The notes: generated by a model not told the origin, from the sequence alone. 22,972 nucleotides of DNA from Symbiodinium natans (GCA_905221605.1 CAJNDS010001329.1:1-22972), one strand, 5' to 3'. Counted from the stretch's first letter, positions 9,156-18,907 are shown. A program made the numbers and translations.

Positions 9156-11144
9156 ACCGGGGAGGCCACGCACAAGCGGACGTGACTTTTGCACACAAAA
9201 GCGGACCCAGAATCTGGCCTCGGAACAATTTCCTGCGCAAAGACCCGGAGCACATATGGAAAACCTACTCATCCACCTCCACAACCTCACCTGGCAGCGC
9301 TGCAAAGCCGCACGACACACTGCGCCGCTTGCATCTTGCCTATCTGGACGAGCGCCGACCGCATCATGTGACAAATTCCAAAGCTTGAAGTAACGCTGAG
9401 GAAATCCATGGTGCCATGGAAGCTCATGGAAACCCTCGCTGAAGCTTCTGACATCTTTTTCCAAAGCCGCAAAGCATGAGAAAACCAATCGAAACCCCGC
9501 GGAGATTTTGCAGGAACCCTCACAAAGCTCCACTGGAAGCTGTAAAGACCTGCGCACGACCTATATAAGAAAACCCACAGAAACCCCGCGGAAACCCTCA
9601 CACAGCCCTAAGAAACCCACGGAAACCCCTTCAAAGCTGTCAAAAACCATGGAAAACCCACGGTAACCTTCACAAGACATTAGAAAAACCTTCCGAGAGC
9701 TTCAAAAACCTACGCAAAATCTAACAAAACCCACTGAAACCCCGCAAACCTTAGCTTTTAACAAAACCTAGGCAAAACTTGACAAAACCCACGGACATCC
9801 GCGGAAACCCTCACAAAACTTCAGAGAAATTCAAGGAAAACCTCCGGAAAGTTCAAAAACTGCGCGAAATCCCACGGAAACCCTCACGAAACCCTTGAGG
9901 AACCTACCAAAACCATCCAATAGGTTTTAACACACGCACGAAATCTAAGGAAACCCACGGAAACCCCCAGAAACCCCGCGGAAACCCTCGCGAAACTGTA
10001 GGGAAACCCAGGGAAACCCTCCAGAAGCTTAACAAACATGAACGGAAACCCTGCGGAAACCCCTTTATCAGGACTGGATTCACCCTTTGGCAATTTACAA
10101 AGTTATTAAAGGACAGGTGCAGGAAACCCGCCACCCAATCACCGCACGCCAATGTCAGTATTATACTACCGGTCGTCCCCTAAAGGGTGAGGACGCAAGA
10201 GGTGTTCTTCTGCTTCTGGCGAGGACCTGTGTCAACCGGAGCGCCGAAGCTGGGGCATGCCTGCCATACGAATCAATGGTCGCTGACCGTCTAAGAAGCA
10301 CTTCGCGCCTTCAGGCAGAACGTCAAGGTACACATTGGTCTTTCACCAATCGGGTTCAGAAAAAGGAATACAGTCTACGTCTGCCTGGCTTCACCGTCCA
10401 CGTCACAACTTGCTATAGAACAAAACTGACTTACTGCCTCAGGGTTCATGTCAGACTCAACCCAAGGACCTGACTGAAGGCATGACTGGTTTCTTGCACC
10501 CAAAGCTTTGACCCCGCGCATGGCTGTTGCTACAACCATACACAGCTAGGCCACCAAGCAGCGCACGGATGAGCTTGGACACCTCCGGCCGCGCACCGGC
10601 CGGCCGCGCCTGCGCCCCGCAACGAATGTGAAGCCTCTCGCATCGCCAAAAATGGCCCTTGAAGACCTCGGCAACCTCCTCCACTGAGTACTTCGCTGAG
10701 CGAGTTGCGAAGGGCTTGCGACACCTTGGAAGCACAAACATGGACCCTACAGACTATGTCTGGGCACTTTTTTCGGCCAACAAATCAGGCTCCGACGTGG
10801 CAGACGTGGCGCAAGTACGCTAGCTGTGGCCTAGGAGCTGCTTGAGGCAAGAGAGCGCTCAGCGGCGGCTCAGATGCAATCTGTTGAAGACACATGGCCC
10901 GTAGGCGCAAAAATTAGCAAAAGTCTCTGAGAGTCTTGCAGATCTCAAGGCATCTTGAAAAAAACAATCCGGCACAAAATCCAGCAAAACAGGTCGACGT
11001 GCAAACAAAAGCAAAAGTACATTGCAAAAGTAGCAAACAAACGCAAAACAACGCAAATCTCCGAGATCTCCTGTAAACAAGGAACAACATTTAGGGCTGC
11101 TAAACACAAGCTAAAAGACAACCGCATGAAAGTGGCCTCACAGT
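9156..11144. mobile_element. 2-kb element with terminal inverted repeats, copy 2
   Basis: It is about 99.5% identical to 6681-8680 in the same orientation. Differences visible by eye are about nine substitutions and four small indels of 7, 2, 1 and 1 bases. Examples are CTAAGAA being present twice at 7134-7147 but once here, and one base fewer in the GTGAGGACG tract near 10187. That last indel leaves a 128-codon plus frame open (10087-10473) which is interrupted in copy 1, but it has no ATG start and no recognisable domain. The terminal repeat on the right has lost one C relative to copy 1. No clear target-site duplication flanks it. The very low divergence means the duplication or insertion is recent. 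Confidence 0.6.
9410..10065. repeat. Degenerate GGAAACCC-type minisatellite, copy 2
   Basis: Same array as at 6945-7605, with nearly identical unit order, so the array was copied with the element and has hardly changed in unit number since. Confidence 0.85.
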
Positions 11145-11960
11145 AAGCTGTCAAAGTATGTGTGTTGTGCGATGTGTCCACGAAACTCGGGTGTTCGAAA
11201 ACTTTGGTCTTCACAAAATCCTGAAACACACGACGGCAGTTCGCGCAACAGCGAGCACTGGTGCGTATACTACTTGCACGGTAGAGCTTCGTTCTGATGC
11301 TAGAAGCCAACTTGGAAGCCACACTTCCGGCAACAGGATCAATGCTGGAGACCTTTGTTTTTGCTCGTATGTTGCTGCAGCTACAGAGCAGCAAGTCTAG
11401 AGACAAGCCCCGGCTTCCGCACGGAAATCTATTGAATCTTTGAGCTCAGTTTCCACGTTGCTTGAAATCAACGGACAGGGTACAGACGACGGGACCGTTT
11501 AGTTAACTTAAATGATATTGTCAGCTGCTTCGTCCTGCAGACAACTTGAATTTCGGCTGTCTATGCCCAGGTGCTGATGTGCCGCCAGGTGGAGCAACTT
11601 CCGGACGCAGGCGACAGCATGTTAAAGGCGGATCGGTGTCTTGAGGATGTACTTGTAGAGAGACCCCAAAATACACTACCTCTTGTGGTTAGGATCCTAC
11701 ATGCCAGAAAGTAAGGTAACCAACAACAGGCAGTACATTCCAAGGTCTCGGGTACACGTGAAAGGTGTGTAATGCATTGCCAACACCACCAAGGACGACC
11801 GCCATTTTCAGTACGACTCACCATCACTGATCGCCCGACATCTTCTGCCCTAGTCAGGTTGAAATAGGCTTGTGCCCTCATCTGTGCTGAGCCATCTGGC
11901 TCCGGCGCCCGTGGCGGGTTTCAAGAGCCGGCCTCTGCTCCTCCTTTCTGGAGCGGAACT
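11145..11960. other. Stretch with no firm gene; upstream of the sulfatase
   Basis: No domain is recognised. A plus-strand frame at about 11558-11715 ends in TAA and gives a plausible helical peptide (it contains RQVEQLPDAGDSML and ERPQNTLPLVVRILHARK), so it could be an exon or a gene remnant. The missing first exon(s) of the sulfatase, with its signal peptide, would be expected here or further upstream but were not found. Confidence 0.4.
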
Positions 11961-12330
11961 TGCCATGGCTAAGGCTTTGCTCGCTTTGCCCTCATGACAG
12001 ACAGCATGGATGGCCGCGTGGTGGATCCCGGGGCTGTGGAAGCCCAGGCCGTCGAGCTGCCCTTCCTCCGGGACTTCTTCGCCAAGCAGGGCACCAACTT
12101 CGTGCGCAGCTACTCGAACAGCCCGCAGTGCGTCCCGTCGCGCAGCAGCATGTGCACCGGGCGGCGCACGGACCAGATCGAAGCCTGGTCCAACGAGAAA
12201 GGCCTGGCTGCCTCGGAAGATGGGACACTGGATAAGGCTTGCATCTACTTCTATGGCGCCGAGCAGTGCGCTGCCTGGGCGAAGGTGCAGAACCACTCCG
12301 AGACCATCTTCTCGGGCTTGGAAAGACTAG

Positions 12331-12633
12331 GCGCAGACTCTCTGGGATGGTTTTTTATTGGTGCAGCAGGGGGAGCACCCAAATGTTGCGTACTAGAGCT
12401 CGTTTTCCTTCCAAGTCCGTTCGACGGTGTAGTGTACGGCAACACAGGAGTTCTGGCTAAAGTGCACTCCGCGCACTGAGGCTTCTCTCAGGAGGCTGCC
12501 TTAAAAAGACCCAAAGCTTCTGATTGGTCGGTCTGTGGGCTGTTGTTTCCCTTTGTTTGACGCTGGAGAAGGGTGAGCTTGAGGGTCAGGTTTGGATGTC
12601 TTTGCTCTTGGAATTGGACAAAATTTTTGACAG
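12331..12633 (+). other. Intron, GC-AG type, in the sulfatase
   Basis: The exon ends CTAG and the intron starts GCGCAG; it ends TTTTTGACAG before GCTACGG. Splicing here joins GLERLG to YGVKLYGK in frame and matches the continuous family segment. AGGC occurs at both junctions, so the exact cut is ambiguous by a few bases. Non-GT donors with AG|G acceptors are known from dinoflagellates. Confidence 0.85.
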
Positions 12634-13813
12634 GCTACGGGGTGAAGCTCTATGGGAAGGTGGACATCGGAGGTGGGTTGATGAATGATCCGAAAGTCAG
12701 AGAATCGGTTTCAGCCAACGGCTGGCACCGGGGCGTGAGCCGTGGGATCGTTACCCGCTCGGCTGACATCCGCCGGCCAACTAAGGGAGCACCTCTTTCG
12801 CTGACTTCCGACACGCAGGACCATGTGCACCCGGAGGATTGGAGAACAGTTGACCGCTGCCGGGGGTGGATTCAGGGCTTGCCGCCCGCTGAGTAGAACA
12901 CAGAGCCCTTCTTTCTGTACTGCTCATTGAACATTCCCCATCCGCCATTTCAGACAAATGCGACTTGGCTCGCCAAAGTCAAGGAGGACAAAGATTCTAC
13001 TGCCAAAGTGGCTACCAGGATTCCCGCAAGAGTGGCACCCCTATGACAGCTACATGTCCATCTCCAAGCACGTGGAGGAGATGAACTACACCTCCGAGGA
13101 GATCCTGAAGGTTCGCAAGACCTACTATGCCATGTGTGCTGAGGCGGATTATTTGCTGAATCGGGTCTGGGAAGCTTTGACGAGTAAGGGCTACGGTCTT
13201 GACAACACCTTCGTAGTCTACGTCTCCGATCATGGTGAGATGAACATGGAGCACCGCCAAGTTTGGAAAAACTCGATGTATGAGGGATCATCTCGGGTCC
13301 CCTTTGCCATTGCTGGGCCGGGTGTGGCCAAGGGGCGGCGCGTGACCCAGCTGAGCTCCTTGCTGGATGTTCTCCCCACTTTGCTGGATATGGGGCAAGA
13401 GACAGACTGGGAAAGGCATGCGGAACTTGCAGGCAAGAGTGTCCTGCTGCTTGCGGGTGCACCTTCTTCGGCGCCCCCACAGTTGGTTGTGACTCCGGGA
13501 GCAGACCGAGCTGTCGTGTCACAGTACCACTCCAATATGGGCAACACAGGTTCCTTCATGGTTCGCAAGGGTCCATGGAAATATATCCGCTTCGGCCACA
13601 CCTTGTCAGCGTTTTCGCCGCAGAGGTACGTGCCACTGCTCTTCAACGTCGATGAAGACCCGAGTGAGACACAGAATCTCGCTGGGCAGCATTCGCAGAT
13701 TCTGGGGCAGCTTGACCTGGAGCTCCAGGATCTCTTTGACCCAGAAGACGTCGACCGCCGGGTGAAGTCGGAAGACTTCCGCCTCTACCATCGCTTCTTT
13801 GTCATAGCTACAT

Positions 13814-13883
13814 GTTTAAGGGTACTTAAACCCAATAAGGAATAAAGATGTAAATCTTTAACGTTATCCCAACAATGAACTAG
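13814..13883 (+). other. Candidate 70-bp GT-AG intron in the sulfatase
   Basis: The open frame stops at TAA (13843-13845) soon after a conserved-looking YHRFF segment. A coding-like final exon (FFGSLDQKQLRKKLERAY and FKKIQLWAKE) resumes after CTAG at 13883. A GT donor at 13814 gives the right phase. The donor choice is an inference; the existence of a break here is clear. Confidence 0.5.
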
Positions 13884-14029
13884 GCTTCTTCGGCTCCTTG
13901 GATCAGAAGCAGCTCCGGAAGAAGCTGGAGCGAGCCTACGCCGGTTTTGACGCGGAGGATTTCAAGAAGATTCAGCTGTGGGCGAAAGAGCTCGCGTCCT
14001 GGGGGGTGCCTGAGCTGCTCGTGGTTTAG

Positions 14030-14550
14030 TTCGCTGCGAGCAGTATCTGTGAAGGACATCTCGCTGCAGAAGCTCAATTCCTTGGACATCTTTTGTTTCT
14101 GTCTAGGTCGGTTGGACCGGACAAGCTTGATGTTTCGACCGTTTGTCTTCTCGTAGCCGCGGGCTCAGGAAAAAGCTGCACAGTTGCGCTGTTCGAATTC
14201 TTCCTCCCATCACCTAGTCCCCGGGTCAAGGGTGCCAAGCCTTGGTTGTCGAGCAAGCTTCATGGTCAACAGCACTCAGCAAGGCCTAAGTATGTGGGCC
14301 GATGAGGTGAAGGACTCAAACCTGCAGGTTATGATCATGGTCATCTTCAGCAGCATGAGCAGCATGAACCTCATGGTGCGCATGAACATCATGATGATGA
14401 TCATCACCAACAGCAAATCGTCATCATGAGCATCACCATCGCCACCATGTGTCATGTCAGATCTCAGAGCTCCCTCTGCCAATGATCAGACGTCTTCTGC
14501 TCTCCAAAGCAGCGGCAAGTTTACACATGGTCTACGCTGGGGCCAGAGGA
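14030..14550. other. Downstream of sulfatase; no gene seen, ATG/CAT-rich tract
   Basis: No coding region is supported. Positions about 14330-14455 are a low-complexity mixture of ATCATG, CATCAT, AGCAGC and ATGATG triplets, which yields Met/Ser- or His-rich shadow translations on either strand. This may be 3' UTR and intergenic sequence. Confidence 0.5.
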
Positions 14551-14580
14551 ACCCTAAACCCTAAACCCTAAACCCTTTAA
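14551..14580. repeat. Short interstitial CCCTAAA array
   Basis: About four units of the CCCTAAA heptamer, the reverse complement of the TTTAGGG telomere repeat used by plants, many algae and dinoflagellates. It is far from any visible chromosome end. Confidence 0.9.
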
Positions 14581-15021
14581 AGGAACCTTAAGCCCTTGGG
14601 GACTTGTGCTTCGTGGCCCAAGTGCGGCTGGGCAGGCCATGGCAGCGGATCGATGGCACGCACAGCTTGAATCGGAGTGCGGAGGCTAGGCGAATCTGGC
14701 TGCGGGTTCGAGTTAAGATGTCAAGGGGTTCGCAAACACATCCTGGTTGAGGATCTCAAGTTACTGGAGCACTGCCGTCCATGTACCCTGAACCCTAATT
14801 GAACCCTAAGCCCTCAGTGTTTCAGTGTACTGGAGCATAACGCAGCTTTTCCTCTGGTGCTGAGCCGCGCAGAGTGGGGTGTGCCGACCCTAAACCCCGA
14901 ACCCCCCATAAAGATCACTGTAAAGAAGCACTCTGGAGCAGTTTCCCTTCGGCCTCTGCCGAAGGAGTTGTGCGAGGCCTCCATTCTAGCCGAATTCTTC
15001 AGATTCCGGGCGTTAGTTGTG
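14581..15021. other. Intergenic, scattered telomere-like fragments
   Basis: No gene is recognised. Isolated degenerate heptamers occur at about 14788-14815 and 14888-14908 (ACCCTAAACCCCGAACC). Confidence 0.6.
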
Positions 15022-15166
15022 CCCTAAGCCCTAACCCTAAACCCTAAACCCTAAACCCTGAACCCTAAACCCTAAACCCTAAACCCTAAACCCTAAACCC
15101 TAAACCCTAAACCCTAAACCCTAAGCCTAAACCCTAAACCCGAATACTAAACCCTAAACCCTAATA
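15022..15166. repeat. Main interstitial CCCTAAA array, about 20 units
   Basis: Roughly 145 bases of CCCTAAA heptamers with a few variants (CCCTAAG, CCCTGAA, CCGAATA). It is the longest telomere-like tract in the window. Variants cluster at both ends while the centre is perfect. Confidence 0.95.
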
Positions 15167-15585
15167 CACGGGTGCCTTCAGGAGTTCACCGCACCTCTCC
15201 CAATCAGCATACCTCGTGCCGGCATCTCTACGTGAAGATGTTGGGTCCTTCAGAGACTGGATGCTGAAGCATCCCTTGAAATCTTGAAGGCCAACAACAT
15301 GCGGACGCATGGGATTCTTTGCAGCTGCAGCTAAAAGTTCCGCAGGAACTATATACACGCTGCCTTGTGGTTTAGAGATATCCTGATGATTTCGGGTTTA
15401 GGGAATGCTTCTACTTTACGCCCGAAGCCTTAAACCCGAAACCTCAGGGCAAGGCTCCAAGGTTCGGACCAGGTCTTGAAACTTTACGCCTCCTTTTACG
15501 CCCTAAACTCCAAAAGCCCTGAACCCCAAGCCCGAAATCAAAACTGTGATCAGAAGCAGGGTTGAAGGGTGTAGGGTTTCGGGTG
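15167..15585. other. Intergenic stretch without a recognised gene
   Basis: No domain or coherent coding frame was found. A loose CCCGAAACC/CCCTAAAC background continues at about 15420-15540, as if older telomere-like insertions have degraded. Confidence 0.5.
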
Positions 15586-15622
15586 CCCTAAACCCTAAAC
15601 CCTAAACACTAAACCCTAAACC
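15586..15622. repeat. Short interstitial CCCTAAA array
   Basis: About five heptamers, one with an ACACTAAA variant. Just upstream, GTGTAGGGTTTCGGG is in the opposite orientation, giving a small head-to-head arrangement. Confidence 0.85.
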
Positions 15623-15749
15623 GCCTGAAACTCCCAACCCTTAGAAGCTTCACCAGGCCGGCGTCCACCAGGGCAGCCCTGCGCCGCGCCGAGCATTTGG
15701 TTTGAGGGAGGAGGCTAGGTTCTTGGATGTTCAGGGTCTCAACTGGTTA

Positions 15750-15872
15750 CCCTAAACCCTAAACCCTAAACCCTGAACCCTGAACCCTGAACCCTAAGCC
15801 CTAAACCCTAAACCCTAAACCCTAAACCCTACACCCTAAACCCTAACCCCAAACCCAAAACCCTGAAACCCT
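15750..15872. repeat. Interstitial CCCTAAA array with CCCTGAA variants
   Basis: About 17 heptamers. Three consecutive CCCTGAA units in the middle show that local expansion of a variant unit has occurred. It decays at the right end into CCCCAAACCC forms. Confidence 0.93.
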
Positions 15873-16239
15873 CAGGGCTGTGCAGGGTTTCGGAGTATTA
15901 GAGTTGGGATCCGCGGAGCACACTTGGACCTGCTTGCTGTGGGGTCTCGTACTTAGGTCAGCGAGGCTTGCCCAGAAGGTGCGGACTTCTCCCACACTTC
16001 CTGTGCGGGAGCCCAGTATTTTGCAAGCTGCCAATCCCATGCTGAAAGCTCGTTGGGCCATCGCTGTGTGAGAACATCATCTGAGAGAATCTTCTATCCT
16101 TCCGAGGGCCTTGGACACTCCAGAGAGATGCCGGCCGACTCAGCACTTGCCACGCATTCCAAAAGCAGCCGTTTTTTCGGCAAACACTTTTTGTTCTCCG
16201 CCCTCTGCCACCCCCCCCTGCCATCCTCGATCCGCCGCC
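15873..16239. other. Upstream region of the secreted-protein gene
   Basis: No gene is recognised. T-runs at 16171-16176 and 16189-16193 lie 50-70 bases before the proposed ATG. TTTT-type motifs have been proposed to replace the TATA box in dinoflagellates, so one of these could be a core promoter element, but this is weak. A C8 run lies near 16211. Confidence 0.3.
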
Positions 16240-17777
16240 ATGGGCAGGATTCTCCTGACCGTTCCTATGACAGCATCTCGTCTTTAGGTCTGCTCTAGGT
16301 CTTGAGGTCTTGGGCCTTGTCCCTGTGCTCTCTGCCCCAGCTGTCACTTTTTGCTTTCTGCACCGGAGGCTCTCGCAGTTCTCTCGGCGGTCATGGGCTC
16401 CGCATTGCCCAACTCCGCCTGCGAGCAGAACGCACTGCTGCAGGTCACGAGCACCAGGCTCCAGGGGCCTTCCTTCCCAAGCCTTCCAAGTCTCCCAGGT
16501 CTTGTGCAACACGCCGCCGAGCGCAGTTCGCGGATGGACGAGGGACGACTCGAGGGTGTGAGGAAGGTGCACTCGGAGATTGAGGCCATGGTGAAGCAGC
16601 TGCTGACGGAGAAGAGTACAATGGAGACTGGGCGGAATCGCAGTGACTACAACCTGAGCAGCACCACCCTGGCGGTCCTCGACACAGTCAGCACAGAAAT
16701 GCAGAGCTTGTTGGTGGAGATCAACGAGTCCCACATCGCGGATGAGCAGCTTCTTCTTGACCTGGCCCAGGCCTTCGTCCAGTGCAACACGGACCTCGCC
16801 CAGCGCCAGCTGCAGAGCGACAACCTCAGCAGCCTCGTGGCCAGTGCCCGCCAGTCCCACGATGCCTGCCGTGCGTCGGAGCAGAGCCTGACGGCGGCCA
16901 ACGCCAGCTCATGGGCAGCCTATCTTGCTGCCGGCAGTGAGGCTCCCCCTGAGACGGTGAAGCAGTGCATGACGAACTTCGTCAATGGCCACAACCCAGA
17001 AGCAGTTGAGGACCTTGAGGCCATGACCAGCTGCGCAGAAACGATCCAGTCTTGGAGCTCTGACTTCGCAGCGAACATGACCAACCTGCAGAATACTTAT
17101 ACAAGTGACCTAAATGCAGTGAATCAGGAGAGAGTGTCTTGTCGCGTGAATCAATCGACGCTGGAGAGTCACTTCTGCGAGTACCGGCAGCAGCTTAGTG
17201 ACAGCTGCATCGCCGTTGACAGCTGCCATGAGAATGCCAACGCGACCTGGCACGAGCTCCTCGTGTCCATCGCAGCCTCGGACGTGCGACGTGAATCCTC
17301 CTTCATTGCGGCCACAAAGGTCATCTGTTACATCCAGGTCCTCCAGTCGAACCTGACCCAGCCAGCAGTCCAGGAATGCCAAGACCTTACAGCCGACACC
17401 TCTGTGATCAACGTCAACATCCCCACGCCGGCCGGGATCGCGACCTGTGACGCCTCGCCCGTGGCCACCTTCCCCTGCGAGGCAGGTCACCCCGCATTTG
17501 TTCATGCAGCTTCGGATCTGCTTCGAATCTGTGACCTGGGGCTGCTTGTGTTCATCTTTGCACAATGCAGAACTCTCGAAGTTGTGGATCTTTTGGTTCC
17601 CGTCTTAGTAGAATGTAGAAGGACCAGCTTGGGGCCAGATTGAAGTCTTCTTGAACATGCTGAATGTCACGCTGTATCACGCTGTCGTTGGTAGGCAGCC
17701 TGGTTGGACATGGAGTACTTCAACAAGTCTTGGTACACGCAGCAGCCGCAGATCCTCCCCGACACCTGCCCCCGCCT
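16240..17777 (+). CDS. Predicted secreted, glycosylated helical protein, function unknown
   Basis: The proposed start is ATG 16240 in a CCGCCGCC context. Splicing out 16280-16378 gives a hydrophobic leader (MGRILLTVPMTASLLSAVM) that looks like a signal peptide. Exon 2 (16379-17481) encodes about 367 residues, and exon 3 (17695 to about 17777) adds AAWLDMEYFNKSW and a Cys-containing end. The body is mostly predicted helix with coiled-coil-like stretches (for example LEGVRKVHSEIEAMVKQLL), about a dozen Cys, and nine or ten N-x-S/T sequons (NRS, NLS, NES, NAS, NMT, NQS, NAT, NLT, NKS). That combination suggests an extracellular or cell-surface glycoprotein. No enzyme motif is seen. The 3' end is unresolved: telomere-like repeats start at 17781, and the gene may continue into the RCC1-repeat exons 350 bases downstream. 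No frame lesion is visible, unlike its neighbours. Confidence 0.7.
16280..16378 (+). other. Candidate GT-AG intron splitting the signal peptide
   Basis: The donor follows GCATCTC at 16279 and the acceptor is CTCTCGCAG at 16378. Splicing joins two hydrophobic halves in frame and removes in-frame stops at 16285-16287 and 16303-16305. The acceptor is followed by T rather than the G usual in dinoflagellates, so it is less certain. Confidence 0.45.
17482..17694 (+). other. Intron, GC-AG type, in the secreted-protein gene
   Basis: The left border is CGAG|GCAGGT and the right border GTAG|GCAGCC, so AGGCAG is present at both ends, as in a small target duplication. Splicing gives FPCE then AAWLDMEYFNKSW in frame. 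Without splicing the frame drifts through 54 unlike residues to a stop at 17641-17643. Confidence 0.7.
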
Positions 17778-17780
17778 CGG

Positions 17781-17823
17781 TTTAGGGTTTAGGGTTTAGG
17801 GTGTAGGGTTTAGGGTTTAGGGT
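17781..17823. repeat. Interstitial TTTAGGG array, opposite orientation
   Basis: Six TTTAGGG heptamers, one as TGTAGGG. The strand is opposite to the arrays at 14.5-15.9 kb. It follows the last coding exon of the secreted-protein gene directly, so it probably lies in an intron or 3' UTR. Confidence 0.93.
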
Positions 17824-18126
17824 CCGGCACTGTTTCGTGCTCGTGCATGCTTACGCTGTTGAGTGGCTTGCCCGCTCTTGAGGCATCAGCTGTGCGGCGC
17901 GGGTCACGACGACCACGACCACCCTCGCAGTAGTCGTGCCAGCCCGGAGCCCAGACCCATCCTGGGGAGAGAAGGAAGAGCGGGAGAACTGTGGGATAGA
18001 GTGGGATATCCCGCAAGATTTCGGAAGCTGCTTGTATCCAGCCGGTGAACTGGGGAGCTACCTTGTGTGCATTGGCGATCCGACTCGTCCCGGGTTTTGG
18101 AAACTTGGAAACTCCCCCTTCCGTAG
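17824..18126. other. Unresolved stretch between the secreted-protein and RCC1 exons
   Basis: A plus frame (about 17936-18130) is open and gives a segment with a few Cys, but it matches neither neighbour. It may hold linking exons or the start of the RCC1 gene. No start codon could be chosen. Confidence 0.3.
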
Positions 18127-18907
18127 AGCGAAGTTCATGTCGAAACTGTCGCAGCCCAGGACAACAGCGTGGCGGCTGTGTTCCTGTCCACCTGTGCCGT
18201 CACCAGCCAGGTGCCCACCAAGTTGCAGTGTGTCGGCGAAAGTTCCGGCGGACAATTGGGAGGCCCCGGCTATCCGGCCTACGTTGATCTGGGAAGTCGC
18301 ACGGCAAGCCGTGTGTTCGGCCCTACTTGCTGCAGATTCTGCGCCCTCCTGGACAACGAGGATCTCAAGTGCTGGGGAGGCAACAGTAATGGGGAGCTGG
18401 GCTTGGGCGACACAAACCACAGAGGGGACACCTCCGGAGAGATGGGTAATTCCCTCCCCGCCGTGAGTGTGGGCTCCGGGCGCAAGGTGGCAAGTGTTTG
18501 GCGGACCCCACCACGTCTGCGCCATCCTGGACGACCAGTCCCTCAAGTGCTGGGGCCATGGAGCTAACGGCATGCTGGGCTTCACACCCTCCAATGGCCC
18601 GAATGTGGGTGATGCCCCGAATGAGATGGGTGACAACCTTCCCGTCGTGAGTTTCGGTGCCCTGGAGGGTAGCCACCAGGTGCTGGGTGGCTCAGCCTGG
18701 TGGCACGTGTGCGTGCTTTTGGACCACCCAGCCGAAGTTACACAGCTGGCGTGCTTTGGGGTGAATGGGGGTGAAGGGCGTCTCGCACGTGGAAATACAG
18801 ACCATCATTCACTGACTCCCATGCCGGTTGATCTGGGCACCGGCTTTCATGCAGTGCAGGTTGCATGCGGCGAGACTCACACATGCGCTTTGCTCCAAAC
18901 TGGCGCC

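Larger units (their letters stand above)
11973..14029 (+). pseudogene. Arylsulfatase K-like sulfatase, three exons, two disabling lesions
   Basis: Sulfatases hydrolyse sulfate esters in secreted or lysosomal compartments using a formylglycine made from Cys in C-x-P-S-R. Here CVPSR is at 12129-12143, preceded by TDSMDGR, the arylsulfatase K-type metal-binding start. Later come EPFFLYCSLNIPHP, YYAMCAEAD, SDHGEMNMEHRQ (metal Asp/His from 13228), SMYEGSSRVPF and a WKYIRFG segment, all in family order. Exons inferred: about 11973-12330, 12634-13813, 13884-14029 (TAG stop). The middle exon carries an in-frame TAG at 12894-12896, where a Gln codon CAG would fit, and one extra base near 12993; both sides align with the family when these are ignored. 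The N-terminal exon with the signal peptide is missing from view. About 28 residues (roughly 12210-12295) are inserted after the formylglycine region relative to animal ARSK. It could be functional only if both lesions are assembly errors. Confidence 0.85.

Noticed and set aside
8838-9557. A 239-codon minus-strand open frame across the start of TIR element copy 2
   Set aside because: It crosses the boundary between spacer and repeat, has no recognised domain, and its repeat part is interrupted differently in copy 1, so it is a chance frame.
10087-10473. A 128-codon plus frame inside copy 2 of the TIR element
   Set aside because: There is no ATG start, it is broken in copy 1 by one base, and no domain was found; at most a decayed remnant.
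11850-12296. A 148-codon minus-strand frame opposite the sulfatase exon
   Set aside because: The plus strand carries recognisable sulfatase motifs; the minus frame is a GC-rich shadow.
15022-15166. True chromosome end
   Set aside because: Unique sequence and genes continue on both sides, and other arrays nearby are in opposite orientation, so these are interstitial tracts.
15958-16860. A 300-codon minus-strand frame opposite the secreted-protein gene
   Set aside because: It has no domain, crosses the likely promoter, and the plus frame has stronger protein character (sequons, leader, coherent splicing).
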